From positions 186,001-250,000 of the forward strand of contig NZ_JABSOD010000004.1 in the NCBI RefSeq assembly GCF_013283795.1: a DNA stretch of 64,000 nt, written 5' to 3'. The translations under genes were made by a program, and so were the position numbers. Below, one piece after another: positions 40,650-50,346 of the stretch. The number at the start of each line of letters is the position of its first letter. The first letter of the stretch is position 1. Source of the DNA: Rheinheimera lutimaris. GTDB lineage: Bacteria; Pseudomonadota; Gammaproteobacteria; Enterobacterales; Alteromonadaceae. Under the pieces are notes generated by a model that worked only from the letters and a program-made list of their open reading frames with translations, had not been told where the DNA came from and made no database searches.

Positions 40650-40719
40650 GCTTCAGGCTAAACTGCAAGAAAAAGCCGCTTGCGTTATGCTTAGCTGCGA
40701 TAAACAGAGGATTTCACAG

Positions 40720-41346
40720 ATGAAACTAACCGAAGTTAGCCACCCGCTGGTAAAACATAAAATTGGCTTGCTGCGCGCAGCAGATATCAGTACCAAACAG
40801 TTTCGCCAACTGGCAGCTGAACTGGGTAGCCTGCTGACCTATGAAGCTACCAAAGATTTGGCCACCGAAACGGTTAGTATCGATAGCTGGAGTGGTCCGG
40901 TTGAGATTGAGCAAATTCAGGGTAAAAAAGTTACCATAGTGCCAATATTACGGGCTGGCCTGGGTATGCTTGATGGTGTGCTGGAGCTGTTACCCAGTGC
41001 CCGTATCAGCGTGGTGGGTATTTACCGCGATGAGCAAACCCTGCAACCGGTGCCGTATTTTCAAAAACTGGCGTCGGATCTCGGGCAACGCCTGGCGATA
41101 GTAGTCGACCCCATGCTCGCCACCGGCGGCTCGCTGATTGCCACTATCGATTTGCTGAAACAACATGGTGCCAGGCACATCAAAGCGCTGGTATTGGTTG
41201 CCGCACCAGAGGGTATCGCCGCACTGCGAAAAGCTCATCCGGATATCGAGCTTTACACTGCAGCGGTTGACCACTGCCTGAACGAGCACGGCTATATACT
41301 GCCGGGCTTAGGTGATGCCGGTGATAAACTGTTTGGCACCAAATAG
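40720..41346 (+). CDS. upp: Uracil phosphoribosyltransferase
   Basis: The 208-residue product equals the E. coli Upp length. It has [15 protein letters not shown] at the N-terminus, [11 protein letters not shown] near residue 72, and the PRPP-binding motif [12 protein letters not shown] near 128. It makes UMP from uracil and PRPP for pyrimidine salvage. The ATG at 40720 was chosen over earlier in-frame codons because AGAGG lies upstream and the N-terminus matches the family. Confidence 0.98.
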   Translation: MKLTEVSHPLVKHKIGLLRAADISTKQFRQLAAELGSLLTYEATKDLATETVSIDSWSGPVEIEQIQGKKVTIVPILRAGLGMLDGVLELLPSARISVVGIYRDEQTLQPVPYFQKLASDLGQRLAIVVDPMLATGGSLIATIDLLKQHGARHIKALVLVAAPEGIAALRKAHPDIELYTAAVDHCLNEHGYILPGLGDAGDKLFGTK

Positions 41347-41415
41347 CAGATGGCGCTTGTCTGAACCGGCAAAGCGTGGCACTTTAACGCCGTTTTGCCT
41401 TTGAAGGAGAGTGCA

Positions 41416-42306
41416 TTGCAGTTAGTTCCATGGTCTTATCACACCCGGCAAGGCTTTACCCTGCGTGGCTATCGCAGTGAGGCCCGCGGCAAGCCGGTAC
41501 TGCATATGTTGCATGGTAATGGCTTTTGCAGCCGGATGTATCAGCCTATGCTGCAACTGTTAGCGCCGGATTATGACTTATTTCTATCGGACGCTCAGGG
41601 CCACGGTGACAGTGATCACGGCGGTGCTTTTGTCGGTTGGAATAAAAGTGCCGAACTGGCGGCAGAGGCGTGGCTGGCACACAAAGATTTATATCCCGCA
41701 GTGCCGGTATATGGCGTTGGCCACAGCTTCGGCGGCATTTTAACAGCACTGATCCACACCTCTGGCTCCAGCCCCTTTACCGCGGCCATCTTACTTGACC
41801 CTGTACTGTTTACGCCTGGCATGCTAACAGTAATGAGCACGCTACAAGGAGTGCGCCTGTATCATAAAAACCCGATGGCCAAAGCCGCACTGCGCCGGCG
41901 TCAGCACTGGCCGGACAGAGATACAGCGCTGAATTACCTGAATAACCGTGGTATGTTCGCCAACTGGCATCCCGATGCATTAGCCGCCTATATCGATCAT
42001 GCCCTGAAGCCGTCAGAGCAAGGCTTGAGTTTAAAATGTCAGCCGCAGCGCGAAGCCGACATCTTTTCATCCTACCCGGAAAAACTATGGCAACAGCTGG
42101 CACAACCATGCCCGCCGGTACATGTTATTTACGGCGACAAAAGCTACGACTTTATCGGCAAAGCGTTGCAGAAATGGCAAAAGCGCAATAGCGCCGTCAG
42201 CATTGAACAGGTGCAGGGTGGTCATTGTTTTATGCAAGAACAACCACAGATGGCCAAACAACGTATGCAGCATGCGATTAGCGCCCTGAATTTGCCGCTA
42301 AAATAG
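41416..42306 (+). CDS. Alpha/beta hydrolase
   Basis: The 296-residue protein has an HGNGFCSRMY oxyanion motif near residue 33, DAQGHGDSDHGG near 60, a nucleophile elbow GVGHSFGG near 101, and a late HGC-type His in QGGHCFM near 272. This is the Ser-Asp/Glu-His set of an esterase or lipase. The start is TTG at 41416, since AAGGAGAG lies 6 nt upstream. It follows upp after 69 bp and may be read from the same promoter. Substrate not known. Confidence 0.85.
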   Translation: MQLVPWSYHTRQGFTLRGYRSEARGKPVLHMLHGNGFCSRMYQPMLQLLAPDYDLFLSDAQGHGDSDHGGAFVGWNKSAELAAEAWLAHKDLYPAVPVYGVGHSFGGILTALIHTSGSSPFTAAILLDPVLFTPGMLTVMSTLQGVRLYHKNPMAKAALRRRQHWPDRDTALNYLNNRGMFANWHPDALAAYIDHALKPSEQGLSLKCQPQREADIFSSYPEKLWQQLAQPCPPVHVIYGDKSYDFIGKALQKWQKRNSAVSIEQVQGGHCFMQEQPQMAKQRMQHAISALNLPLK

Positions 42307-42332
42307 CTGTTAATGCCGGGCACAATTTCCGT

Positions 42333-42338
42333 TATAAT
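42333..42338 (+). promoter_or_regulatory. -10 element (TATAAT) of the NlpE-META lipoprotein gene
   Basis: A perfect TATAAT lies 28 bp before the ATG at 42367. The -35 region is weak (TTAATG at 42310-42315, 17-bp spacing). Confidence 0.55.
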
Positions 42339-42366
42339 GACGCAAATTTAACTGCGGATCCCTCAA

Positions 42367-43473
42367 ATGAAAAAGCGCTTACTTGTTACCGCACTGCTGT
42401 TATCTGCCTGTAGCCAGTTGCCTTCAGAGCGCAATGCTGCCCCCGCAGAAGCCATTATTGCACCAACACAAATTGTACCGCAGCAAGCGGAAGAAGATGT
42501 TGTGGCCAATTCAACTACGGCCGAAGCCGTGGCGACTGACTTTGAGCATATCTTCGTCGATGCCGATATGACCTTCAGCGGCACCCTGCCCTGTGCTGAT
42601 TGCCCGGGCATTGCCTATCATATCAACCTGTTCCGCGATGGCCGCTTTGAAGCACGGCAGGAATACCTCGAGCGCAATCAGGTTAGTATTGTCAAAGGTA
42701 TCTGGCTGTTGGAAAAACGCAGCCTGCATTTGGTAAATCAGCAGCAAACTCTGCCGGCATTCCATTTTGTGTCGAACAATCAGTTGGCCATGCTGGATTT
42801 AGGTGGCAAGCCTATCAGCGCCAACCCGCAATATCAGCTGCAACGCGAAGCCGAATTTAAAAAACTCGATACCCGCCAGGCCATGCTGGGTTTATATATG
42901 CTAAGCAATAACCAGGCAACCTTTACCAGTTGCCGCAGTGGTGACACCTTAAGTGTGGCTAATACGCAGCATCATTTACCGGTTATGCGCCAATATCAGC
43001 AAGACGAGCGCTTTAGCGGCAATGCTGTTATTGCAACCTTGGTTGGCCGCAGAGGCCAGGATGAACAAGCCGGGACGCTGTTCATCGATAAGTTTGAACA
43101 GTTTTGGCCGGGCGCTATTTGCCCGGATCATGTTCAGCCCGGCAAAATGCAGGGTATCGTCTGGCGTGCCGAGAAACTTACCGACCGTTATGTGCCGCAA
43201 CAACTGAATGTACGGGTGATTTTTGACCAAAACGAGCGGCTATATGGCTTTGCCGGTTGCAATAACTTCAATGGTAATTACAAACAACGCTCGAATCAGT
43301 TGACGGTGCAACCACTGGTCAGTACGCGTAAGTTTTGCGCCGACAGCAGTGATTTGGAGCAGCAATTTACTAAATCACTGCAGTCTGCTGACAGAGCAGA
43401 AGTAAACGGCGACAAACTGCAGCTGTTTAAAAACAATCAGCTGATTCTGCAATTTAAGCCCGCGGTTAACTAA
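42367..43473 (+). CDS. Lipoprotein with NlpE N-terminal and META domains
   Basis: The 368-residue protein has a lipobox (LLLSACS, Cys16), an NlpE-like domain with SGTLPCADCPGI near residue 77, a variable middle, and a C-terminal META (HslJ-like) domain with LYGFAGCNNFNGNYK near 295 and a later FCADSS near 325. NlpE domains are linked to copper or surface sensing and META domains to heat/novobiocin resistance in E. coli; the fused protein's exact role is not known. It is a single-gene unit with its own -10 and shares the rplT terminator. Confidence 0.88.
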   Translation: MKKRLLVTALLLSACSQLPSERNAAPAEAIIAPTQIVPQQAEEDVVANSTTAEAVATDFEHIFVDADMTFSGTLPCADCPGIAYHINLFRDGRFEARQEYLERNQVSIVKGIWLLEKRSLHLVNQQQTLPAFHFVSNNQLAMLDLGGKPISANPQYQLQREAEFKKLDTRQAMLGLYMLSNNQATFTSCRSGDTLSVANTQHHLPVMRQYQQDERFSGNAVIATLVGRRGQDEQAGTLFIDKFEQFWPGAICPDHVQPGKMQGIVWRAEKLTDRYVPQQLNVRVIFDQNERLYGFAGCNNFNGNYKQRSNQLTVQPLVSTRKFCADSSDLEQQFTKSLQSADRAEVNGDKLQLFKNNQLILQFKPAVN

Positions 43474-43517
43474 TCGCGGCAATTAATCACACTGCTTATT
43501 CACTGAATATCAGACAT

Positions 43518-43546
43518 AAAAAAAGCCACCGCGAGGTGGCTTTTTT
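43518..43546. terminator. Bidirectional terminator between the lipoprotein and rplT
   Basis: A-run, GCCACC, a 4-nt loop, GGTGGC and six Ts form a symmetric terminator. It ends the lipoprotein gene on plus and rplT on minus. Confidence 0.93.
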
Positions 43547-43559
43547 ATTGCTGCGTAAA

Positions 43560-43919
43560 TTACGCTGCTAAGGCTTGTTTCGCTTTGCTCACTAAAGCAG
43601 TAAAGGCTGCTTTATCGAATACTGCGATGTCAGCTAAAATCTTACGGTCGATTTCTACTGAGGCTTTTTTCAGGCCATCAATGAAACGGCTGTAAGATAA
43701 ACCATTCATACGTGACGCAGCGTTGATACGCGCGATCCACAGTTGACGGAACTGACGCTTACGTTGACGACGGTCACGGTAAGCATATTGGCCGGCTTTA
43801 ATAACGGCTTGGAAAGCAACACGATAAACACGACTGCGGGCACCGTAGTAACCTTTAGCCTGGTTTAACACCTTCTTATGACGCGCGCGCGCCGTTACAC
43901 CACGTTTTACTCTTGGCAT
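43560..43919 (-). CDS. rplT: 50S ribosomal protein L20
   Basis: The 119-residue basic protein starts [18 protein letters not shown] and has [26 protein letters not shown], matching L20 in length and sequence. It binds 23S rRNA early in 50S assembly and, in E. coli, represses rpmI-rplT translation. It follows rpmI with a 17-nt gap. Confidence 0.99.
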   Translation of the reverse strand: MPRVKRGVTARARHKKVLNQAKGYYGARSRVYRVAFQAVIKAGQYAYRDRRQRKRQFRQLWIARINAASRMNGLSYSRFIDGLKKASVEIDRKILADIAVFDKAAFTALVSKAKQALAA

Positions 43920-43936
43920 GTCAGACTCCTAATTAA

Positions 43937-44134
43937 TTATGCGTACGGCATGCAACGGACTAAGCCGGCGATGTCTACTTTAGCGACTAAGGTTTTTGGA
44001 CCTAACTGACGCTTACGCTTAGAGGTCTTCTTCGTCAAAATGTGGCGAAGGTGTGATTGCTTACGTTTAAAGCTACCAGAAGCGGTTTTTTTGAAACGCT
44101 TCGCAGCACCTTTATTGGTTTTCATCTTTGGCAT
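43937..44134 (-). CDS. rpmI: 50S ribosomal protein L35
   Basis: The 65-residue protein starts [17 protein letters not shown] and ends with the typical [13 protein letters not shown]-like tail. Length and sequence match L35. It lies between infC and rplT in the conserved order. Confidence 0.99.
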   Translation of the reverse strand: MPKMKTNKGAAKRFKKTASGSFKRKQSHLRHILTKKTSKRKRQLGPKTLVAKVDIAGLVRCMPYA

Positions 44135-44179
44135 AGTTAAAAACTCGCATTGTTAAGTTACAACGAATAATAAGGCGTC

Positions 44180-44205
44180 AACCCCACCCTTTGCAGTGCG
44201 GGGTT
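44180..44205 (-). promoter_or_regulatory. Hairpin in the infC-rpmI interval (possible L20 operator part)
   Basis: AACCCC (44180-44185) pairs with GGGGTT (44200-44205) with a 14-nt loop. In E. coli the L20 translational operator lies in this interval. Whether this hairpin is part of it cannot be shown from one sequence. Confidence 0.3.
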
Positions 44206-44222
44206 ACACTTGAAAGCACTTA

Positions 44223-44765
44223 TTACTTCTTATTTGGGGCCAGCATCATGATCATCTGACGACCTTCCACCCGTGAAGGGAAAGATTCGCAGATTGCAAT
44301 GTCTGATAAATCTTCTTTAATCCGATTTAACATCTCAATGCCGATCTCTGTGTGCGCCATTTCACGACCACGATAGCGCAGCGTTACTTTAGCTTTGTCA
44401 CCCTCTTCAATGAAGCGACGCAGGTTGCGTAGTTTTACCTGGTAATCGCCTTCATCAGTTCCAGGCCGGAATTTTATTTCCTTAATCTGGATCTGTTTTT
44501 GCTTCTTCTTCTGCTCTTTAAGAGCTTTACTCTTTTCGAACAGGAACTTACCGTAGTCCATCAACTTACATACTGGCGGTTCGGCTGTCGGGCTAATCTC
44601 TACTAAATCGGCGCCGCCTTCCTCAGCCAAACGAATGGCTTCAGCAATACTTACTACACCCAGTTGCTCACCTTCAATACCAATTAACCGTACCTCTGGC
44701 AGGTTAATTTCTTCATTGATCCTGTTAGGACGGTTTGCAGGTAATGTCTTCTTTCCTACTTTAAT
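44223..44765 (-). CDS. infC: Translation initiation factor IF-3 (AUU start)
   Basis: The frame from ATT at 44765 gives a 180-residue protein, the E. coli length. It begins M(ATT)[19 protein letters not shown] and continues with [15 protein letters not shown] and the C-domain [23 protein letters not shown] lies 5-6 nt upstream of ATT. The first in-frame ATG, at 44630, would remove 45 residues including the conserved RPNRIN segment. A non-standard AUU start is the known autoregulation device for infC. It follows thrS after 41 nt. Confidence 0.98.
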   Translation of the reverse strand: MKVGKKTLPANRPNRINEEINLPEVRLIGIEGEQLGVVSIAEAIRLAEEGGADLVEISPTAEPPVCKLMDYGKFLFEKSKALKEQKKKQKQIQIKEIKFRPGTDEGDYQVKLRNLRRFIEEGDKAKVTLRYRGREMAHTEIGIEMLNRIKEDLSDIAICESFPSRVEGRQMIMMLAPNKK

Positions 44766-44806
44766 AGTATGTTCCTCCGAAAATTATTCTTATCGCTTAA
44801 CCAGGT

Positions 44807-46717
44807 TCACACCCGGGCTTTAATTTCTGTTGTCAGCTTCTCTACAAAAGCTGCAACCGACATTTTACCCAAGTCTTCACCCTTGCGCGTTCTCAGTGCA
44901 ATATCACCGGCTTCCATTTCTTTATCACCAACGACAACAAGGTAAGGAATGCGCTTAAGCGTGTGCTCGCGAATTTTAAAGCCTATCTTCTCATTTCTCA
45001 AGTCACTTATGACTCTAATACCGTGAGATTTGAAAGTTTTTACTAAATTTTGCACATATTCGGCCTGATTATCGGTAATGTTCATCACCACCACCTGGGT
45101 TGGTGCTAACCAGGCAGGAAATAAACCGGCATATTCTTCAATCAAAATACCGATAAAACGCTCAATTGAACCCAAAATGGCACGGTGGATCATCACCGGC
45201 GTTTGCTTTTCGCCGCTTTCAGCGACAAAAGTAGCGCCTAAACGGCCTGGTAAGGCAAAATCTAACTGCACAGTACCGCACTGCCAGGCACGGCCTAAAC
45301 AGTCGTGCAGGGTAAATTCAATTTTAGGCCCGTAAAAAGCGCCCTCACCCGGCTGTAAATCATAGGCGATATCATTGGCTTTTAACGCTTCGGTTAAGCC
45401 CTGCTCAGCGCGGTCCCACATCTCATCGGTACCGATACGCTGTGCCGGCCGGGTAGACAGTTTAACCGCGACGTTTTTAAAGCCGAAAGTGCTGTAGGTA
45501 TCAAATACCATCTGAATACATTTAGTCACTTCAGCCTGCACCTGATCTTCAGTACAGAAGATATGTGCATCGTCCTGGGTAAAGCCGCGCACGCGCATTA
45601 AACCGTGTAAGCCACCTGATGGCTCGTTACGGTGGCAACAACCAAACTCAGCCATCCGTAGCGGTAAATCGCGGTATGATTTTAAGCCCTGGTTGAAAAT
45701 CTGCACATGGCCCGGGCAGTTCATCGGCTTAATGGCATATTCGCGGTGCTCTGACTGGGTAGTAAACATATTGTCAGCGTACTTTTCCCAGTGGCCGGAC
45801 TTTTCCCACAGCACGCGGTCCATCATTAACGGACCTTTTACTTCGTCGTAGTCATATTCGCCCAGCTTTTCGCGCACAAAGCTTTCCAGCTCGCGGAAGA
45901 TGGTCCAGCCATCGTTGTGCCAGAACACCATACCCGGTGCTTCTTCCTGCCAGTGAAATAAGCCCAGCGCCTTACCAATTTTGCGGTGATCGCGCTTTTC
46001 GGCTTCTTCTAACTGCAGCAAATAAGCCGCCAGTTGCTTTTTATCGGCCCAGGCGGTGCCATACACGCGCTGTAGCATTTTGTTTTTCGAGTCGCCGCGC
46101 CAATAGGCACCGGCCACTTTCATAATTTTAAAGTGCTGGCAAAAACGCATATTCGGCACATGCGGGCCACGGCACATATCAACGTATTCTTCGTGATGAT
46201 ACAAACCGGGCTGGTCATCACGGCTAACGTTTTGTTCGAGGATTTCCAGCTTGTAGCTTTCGCCACGGGCTTTAAAGGTATCTACCGCTTCTTGCCAGCT
46301 AACTTTTTTCTTAATCACGTCGTATTCGGTTTTCGCCAGCTCCAGCATGCGCTGCTCAAGCTTAGCTAAATCGTCGCTGCTAATCGGCTGGTCTAAATCA
46401 ACGTCGTAGTAAAAGCCGTTATCTATTACCGGACCGATGGCCATTTTCACATTGGGCCACAGTTGCTTAATGGCATGGCCTAATAAGTGCGCGCAGGAGT
46501 GGCGGATAATTTCCAGCCCGTCCTGATCTTTGCTGGTAATAATGCTTAAGGTTGAGTCTGTTGTGATAGGGTCACAGGCATCAACCAACTGGCCATTCAC
46601 CTTACCGGCGATGGTGGCTTTGGCTAAGCCCGGGCCGATGTCTTTGGCAACATCCATAACGGAAACAGCATGATCAAAAGCGCGCTGGCTGCCATCTGGC
46701 AGAGTAATAACTGGCAT
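44807..46717 (-). CDS. thrS: Threonyl-tRNA synthetase
   Basis: The 636-residue protein has an N-terminal TGS domain ([20 protein letters not shown]), the editing domain with [16 protein letters not shown] near residue 72, the class II motifs with MNCPGHV near 328 and [16 protein letters not shown] near 362, and a C-terminal anticodon-binding domain. The zinc site includes Cys in MNCPGH. It charges tRNA-Thr. It heads thrS-infC-rpmI-rplT. Confidence 0.99.
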   Translation of the reverse strand: MPVITLPDGSQRAFDHAVSVMDVAKDIGPGLAKATIAGKVNGQLVDACDPITTDSTLSIITSKDQDGLEIIRHSCAHLLGHAIKQLWPNVKMAIGPVIDNGFYYDVDLDQPISSDDLAKLEQRMLELAKTEYDVIKKKVSWQEAVDTFKARGESYKLEILEQNVSRDDQPGLYHHEEYVDMCRGPHVPNMRFCQHFKIMKVAGAYWRGDSKNKMLQRVYGTAWADKKQLAAYLLQLEEAEKRDHRKIGKALGLFHWQEEAPGMVFWHNDGWTIFRELESFVREKLGEYDYDEVKGPLMMDRVLWEKSGHWEKYADNMFTTQSEHREYAIKPMNCPGHVQIFNQGLKSYRDLPLRMAEFGCCHRNEPSGGLHGLMRVRGFTQDDAHIFCTEDQVQAEVTKCIQMVFDTYSTFGFKNVAVKLSTRPAQRIGTDEMWDRAEQGLTEALKANDIAYDLQPGEGAFYGPKIEFTLHDCLGRAWQCGTVQLDFALPGRLGATFVAESGEKQTPVMIHRAILGSIERFIGILIEEYAGLFPAWLAPTQVVVMNITDNQAEYVQNLVKTFKSHGIRVISDLRNEKIGFKIREHTLKRIPYLVVVGDKEMEAGDIALRTRKGEDLGKMSVAAFVEKLTTEIKARV

Positions 46718-46922
46718 GATAAATCCTTATACAGTGGTGGCCCAAACCAAGGGTCACTTGTTTAGTTTTGTTAGAGGAAGTTTTACCACCCGAGACAACC
46801 AGTTAATGACTTACACGAAAAGTCATAAGGTTGTACCAATGGCGGCAAACAATAAAACAGGCGCTATAGTAGCAGTTGTCATGATTAGCGCAAAGCCATT
46901 AGCCGGAACTAACTGGCAAATG
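46718..46922 (-). other. thrS leader region, no gene seen
   Basis: These 205 bp hold no gene. Transcribed on minus, the leader has GGTGG...CCACC-type pairing close to the thrS start and could form the operator by which ThrS regulates itself in E. coli, but the tRNA-like fold was not verified. No clear terminator for the neighbouring EAL-HDOD gene was seen. Confidence 0.35.
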
Positions 46923-48161
46923 TCATCGGCTAAAACCGGAAAATTTCTCTTGTACATAATGCTGTTGCTGATTATAAACAGCAAAATAGTCTGCTTTGAC
47001 ATCACCTGCATTACGTTTCATTGCATAAGCGTTTTCAATAGTTTTAATAATATCAACAGCTTTGGCTGCATCTCCGCTGTGCATGCAAATAGCATTTTTG
47101 ATATCTTCAGCCACATTTAACTGCGCAACAAACTCTGCAGGCGCAATACCAAACAAAATATCGACTCCGGACAGTAAACCGGTCAGAAAAAATTGGCTTT
47201 GCTTGACACTGTCAACATGCCACAGCACAGCCAACTGCTGTGCTGTGTAAGCACGGCTTAATACAAGGCCGGCAGCTGCAGGACCGCAACGGTTAAGCAC
47301 AGAAAACATCAGGATCCATTTTCTGGCTAAATCTAATCCCAGCCGCATAATCAGTTCTTTTACCGAGTTCACCTCACGGGTTTTACGGTACAAAGGGCTG
47401 TTGGCAATGCGCAGCATACTCATAACCAGGGCAGGCTCATCATTCAATTGCAGCGACAGCTTATTTATATCAGGCTCGTCACGAAACAAATTATTGATCA
47501 AATCTGCCATTTTAAGCGCTGCCGGCGGTACTGTTTTGCCGGTTACCAGCTCGGGACGTGCCAGAAAATATCCTTGAAACAAGGTGAATCCCAATGCTTT
47601 GCACTGCTCAAATTGCTCCGGCGTTTCTACCCGTTCAGCTAACCATTCAAGCGGATAACTGCGTAAGCGGTGCATATGTGATTTAATCTCAGCATAGTTG
47701 TGCTGCAAGATGTCTACTTTTATAAAATCGGCCAGCGCAATCAGCGGCTCCCAGTCCGCGGTAAATTCAAAATCATCCAACGCAAAACGAAAGCCCCGGC
47801 GTTTAAAAGCAGCCACATGAGCTATAAAATCGGGGTCGGGCGTAATTCGCTCGACCAATTCAATAACAACATTGTCAGCATCCAGAGGTAAAAAACTGTC
47901 TGACAGCAGAAAGTCGGCACACACATTAATAAAAACCGGTGCATTGTACTGAGCAATTTGGCTGGAAATACCGCTGCACAAGTTATATAACAGTTCAGTG
48001 GTTGCCCGGTTGTCTCCGAGCTCAAGCGCCGTAATGCCGTTATCACTTCGATATAGCAGCTCAACCGCCACCCTATTATTGTTGCGGTCAAATATAGGTT
48101 GGGCAGCAAATAAGCTTTGTATACGCTGCTCTCTGCTATTGCTGATTTTGTGTTGCTGCAC
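46923..48161 (-). CDS. EAL-HDOD signalling protein (CdgJ-like; EAL probably inactive)
   Basis: The 412-residue protein has an N-terminal EAL-like domain with FAAQPIFDRNNNRVAVELLYR near residue 18 (ELL where EAL is expected), DDFEF instead of DDFG near 150, and FQGYFLARP near 208. A C-terminal HDOD domain follows, with LNDEPALVMSMLRIANSPLYR near 248. Missing EAL and DDFG residues make phosphodiesterase activity unlikely. CdgJ-type proteins regulate motility or biofilm through protein contacts. The start is GTG at 48161; upstream GGAG is at 8 nt. Confidence 0.87.
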   Translation of the reverse strand: MQQHKISNSREQRIQSLFAAQPIFDRNNNRVAVELLYRSDNGITALELGDNRATTELLYNLCSGISSQIAQYNAPVFINVCADFLLSDSFLPLDADNVVIELVERITPDPDFIAHVAAFKRRGFRFALDDFEFTADWEPLIALADFIKVDILQHNYAEIKSHMHRLRSYPLEWLAERVETPEQFEQCKALGFTLFQGYFLARPELVTGKTVPPAALKMADLINNLFRDEPDINKLSLQLNDEPALVMSMLRIANSPLYRKTREVNSVKELIMRLGLDLARKWILMFSVLNRCGPAAAGLVLSRAYTAQQLAVLWHVDSVKQSQFFLTGLLSGVDILFGIAPAEFVAQLNVAEDIKNAICMHSGDAAKAVDIIKTIENAYAMKRNAGDVKADYFAVYNQQQHYVQEKFSGFSR

Positions 48162-48438
48162 CTTCTACTTCTCCACTTCAGGATGTAATACAACTACAAG
48201 CTCTGGCGTCACCATTCAACCAGCGCCACAGCAACATTGCCGCCTGCTAAAGTATAGGCACTATAAGACTATCGTCCACTGTATTTAGCGCAGTGGTGGT
48301 TCACATCCGGTACCACGCAGCCGATTACCGGGAATTAAGTCACCTGATGAGCAATACGTAGTTCAGGCAGAAAGTCGATCAGTGATTTTTCCGCTTTATC
48401 AGCCATACTCACATCACAGCGCAAAGGGAGGATCAAAT
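48162..48438. other. Intergenic region, no gene seen
   Basis: These 277 bp separate the divergent EAL-HDOD and kinase genes. AAAGGGAGGA at 48423-48432 is the ribosome-binding site of the kinase. No convincing promoter pair or hairpin was found. Confidence 0.4.
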
Positions 48439-49299
48439 ATGTGGCAGGCTATTACAGATCATATTAACAGTGAGTTGGGCGGGCAGTTTCATATTACGCA
48501 GAAAAACCAACTTAGTGGCGGTGAAATTAATCTGGCCTGGCATATCAGCAACACTAAACAAGATTTCTTTGTCAAAATTAATCAACGCGAGCAATTTGAG
48601 CAATTTGAAACCGAAGCGCTGAGTTTACAGGCATTGCGTCAACACCACTGTATTCGAGTGCCGGAGGTGATCTGCGCCGGCCAAACTATCGATAAAGCTT
48701 TCCTGGTTTTGGAATACTTGCCGCTGATTAACGATAACGGCGCGTCCTGGCGGCAACTGGCGCAACAATTAGCCTTACTACATAAACAGCATGACCAGGC
48801 CATGTATGGTTTTGACTGGGACAATATGCTCGGCAACACGGTGCAACCGAATAAGTGGCAAAGTAACTGGAGCAGCTTTTTCTCTGAGCAGCGCATCGGC
48901 TGGTTGTTGCAGTTGCTGCTGGAGCAAGGCTTCGGCTTTGGCAAAATTGATCATCTGGTAGAGCAATGCCGCCAGCGCCTGCAACATTACCAACCGCCCC
49001 CCAGCCTGCTGCATGGTGATTTATGGCGCGGCAATGTTGGCTTTATGACCACCGGCCCGGCAGTGTTTGACCCGGCCTGCTATTACGGCGACAGAGAAAC
49101 CGACATCGCTTACAGCAGCCTGTTTGGTCGCTTTGACGACAGCTTTTATCAGGCATACCACGAATTCTATCCATTAGACGCCGATTTTGAGCAGCGCAAA
49201 ACGCTGTATAATCTGTATCATGTATTAAACCATGCCTATTTGTTTCGCGGTGCTTATCTGGTGCAGGCGCAGGAAATGATAAAACAGCTGTTTTACTAA
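48439..49299 (+). CDS. Fructosamine kinase family protein
   Basis: The 286-residue protein has the aminoglycoside-phosphotransferase-like fold with SGGEINLAWHI near residue 25, VLEYLPL near 92, catalytic LLHGDLWRGNVGF near 190 and DPACYYGDRETDIAYSSLF near 209. These match fructosamine/ketosamine-3-kinases, which phosphorylate glycated amines so that they break down. The ATG at 48439 has AAAGGGAGGA upstream, so an earlier frame start at 48382 is not used. It precedes the SDR gene by 48 bp. Confidence 0.9.
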   Translation: MWQAITDHINSELGGQFHITQKNQLSGGEINLAWHISNTKQDFFVKINQREQFEQFETEALSLQALRQHHCIRVPEVICAGQTIDKAFLVLEYLPLINDNGASWRQLAQQLALLHKQHDQAMYGFDWDNMLGNTVQPNKWQSNWSSFFSEQRIGWLLQLLLEQGFGFGKIDHLVEQCRQRLQHYQPPPSLLHGDLWRGNVGFMTTGPAVFDPACYYGDRETDIAYSSLFGRFDDSFYQAYHEFYPLDADFEQRKTLYNLYHVLNHAYLFRGAYLVQAQEMIKQLFY

Positions 49300-49347
49300 A
49301 CTGCACCGGCAATAACAGCACCGCCCGTTGTTCAGGAAAAATACCCG

Positions 49348-50112
49348 ATGTCAGCGTCGTCTTCTCAACCTGTTGTACTAATCACCGGCAGCGCCAAACG
49401 GCTGGGCCGGCAAATGATCGAAACCCTGCATCAGCAGCATTATCGCGTTATTATTCATTGCAACCGTTCACGCCAGGATGCCGACAGCCTGGCAGACAGC
49501 CTGAACCGGCTTCGCCCGCAAAGCGCCGCCGTACTGCAAGCCGATTTACTCAATATTGACGCCCTGCCGCAGCTGGCACAGCAAGCCATTGCCTGTTTTG
49601 ACCGGCTGGATGCGCTGGTAAACAACGCTTCTGCGTTCTACCCCACCCACGTTGGCAGTGCCACCGCATCGCAGTGGCAGGAGCTGTTTGGCAGCAATGT
49701 GCAGGCGCCGTATTTTTTAAGCCAGGCCTTAGCACCACAGCTGGCAAAACAGCATGGCGTTATTATTAACATGGTGGATATCCATGCAGAGCGGCCGCTG
49801 CTGGGCCACAGCATTTATTGCATGGCCAAAGCAGCACTATTAATGATGACAAAGTCGCTGGCGCGCGAATTAGCGCCTACAATCAGAGTCAATGGTATCG
49901 CGCCGGGTGCCATTTTGTGGCCCGATACCACAACAACCCCCCTGGCCGAACAGGACAAGGCGGCGATTTTGGCGCAAATACCGTTGCAACGGCTGGGCGC
50001 AACCAGCGACATCGCGCAAACCCTGCTGTTTTTGTTACAGGCGCCTTATATTACCGGGCAAATAATTGCTGTGGATGGCGGCCGCAGTTTAGGCGGCAGT
50101 AATAAGGCCTGA
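49348..50112 (+). CDS. Pteridine-reductase-like short-chain dehydrogenase
   Basis: The 254-residue protein is a classical SDR with the altered cofactor motif ITGSAKRLGR near residue 12 (TGxxxRxG, seen in pteridine reductases), VNNASAFYP near 91, and the catalytic Tyr-Lys pair in YCMAKAA near 158. It ends with the usual IAVDGGRSLGG. Pteridine reductases and FolM reduce dihydrofolate or dihydrobiopterin with NADPH. The substrate is inferred. Confidence 0.82.
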   Translation: MSASSSQPVVLITGSAKRLGRQMIETLHQQHYRVIIHCNRSRQDADSLADSLNRLRPQSAAVLQADLLNIDALPQLAQQAIACFDRLDALVNNASAFYPTHVGSATASQWQELFGSNVQAPYFLSQALAPQLAKQHGVIINMVDIHAERPLLGHSIYCMAKAALLMMTKSLARELAPTIRVNGIAPGAILWPDTTTTPLAEQDKAAILAQIPLQRLGATSDIAQTLLFLLQAPYITGQIIAVDGGRSLGGSNKA

Positions 50113-50145
50113 TATCAGCTGACACCACACAGCGGCGGAGGGAAT

Positions 50146-50346
50146 ATGGACATACTGAGCAAAACTATACAGTGCCCGTTTTGCGGCCATCCTATGCATT
50201 TAAGCGTAGAGGTCACCGACGAAGACCAGGAGTATATTGAGGATTGCAGCAACTGCTGCAACCCTATCCATGTGCGGGTGCATAAAGACGAGTTGCACCA
50301 CAGTGTGCAGCTGTTTATTGATGCCGACGACGAACAGTACTACTGA
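50146..50346 (+). CDS. CPXCG-motif zinc-ribbon protein
   Basis: The 66-residue protein has CPFCGHPM near residue 11 and a second pair CSNCCNPIHV near 33, which together make a four-Cys zinc site of the CPXCG family. GGAGG lies upstream of the ATG. Its last 7 bp overlap the convergent riboflavin synthase. Function of the family is unknown. Confidence 0.9.
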   Translation: MDILSKTIQCPFCGHPMHLSVEVTDEDQEYIEDCSNCCNPIHVRVHKDELHHSVQLFIDADDEQYY

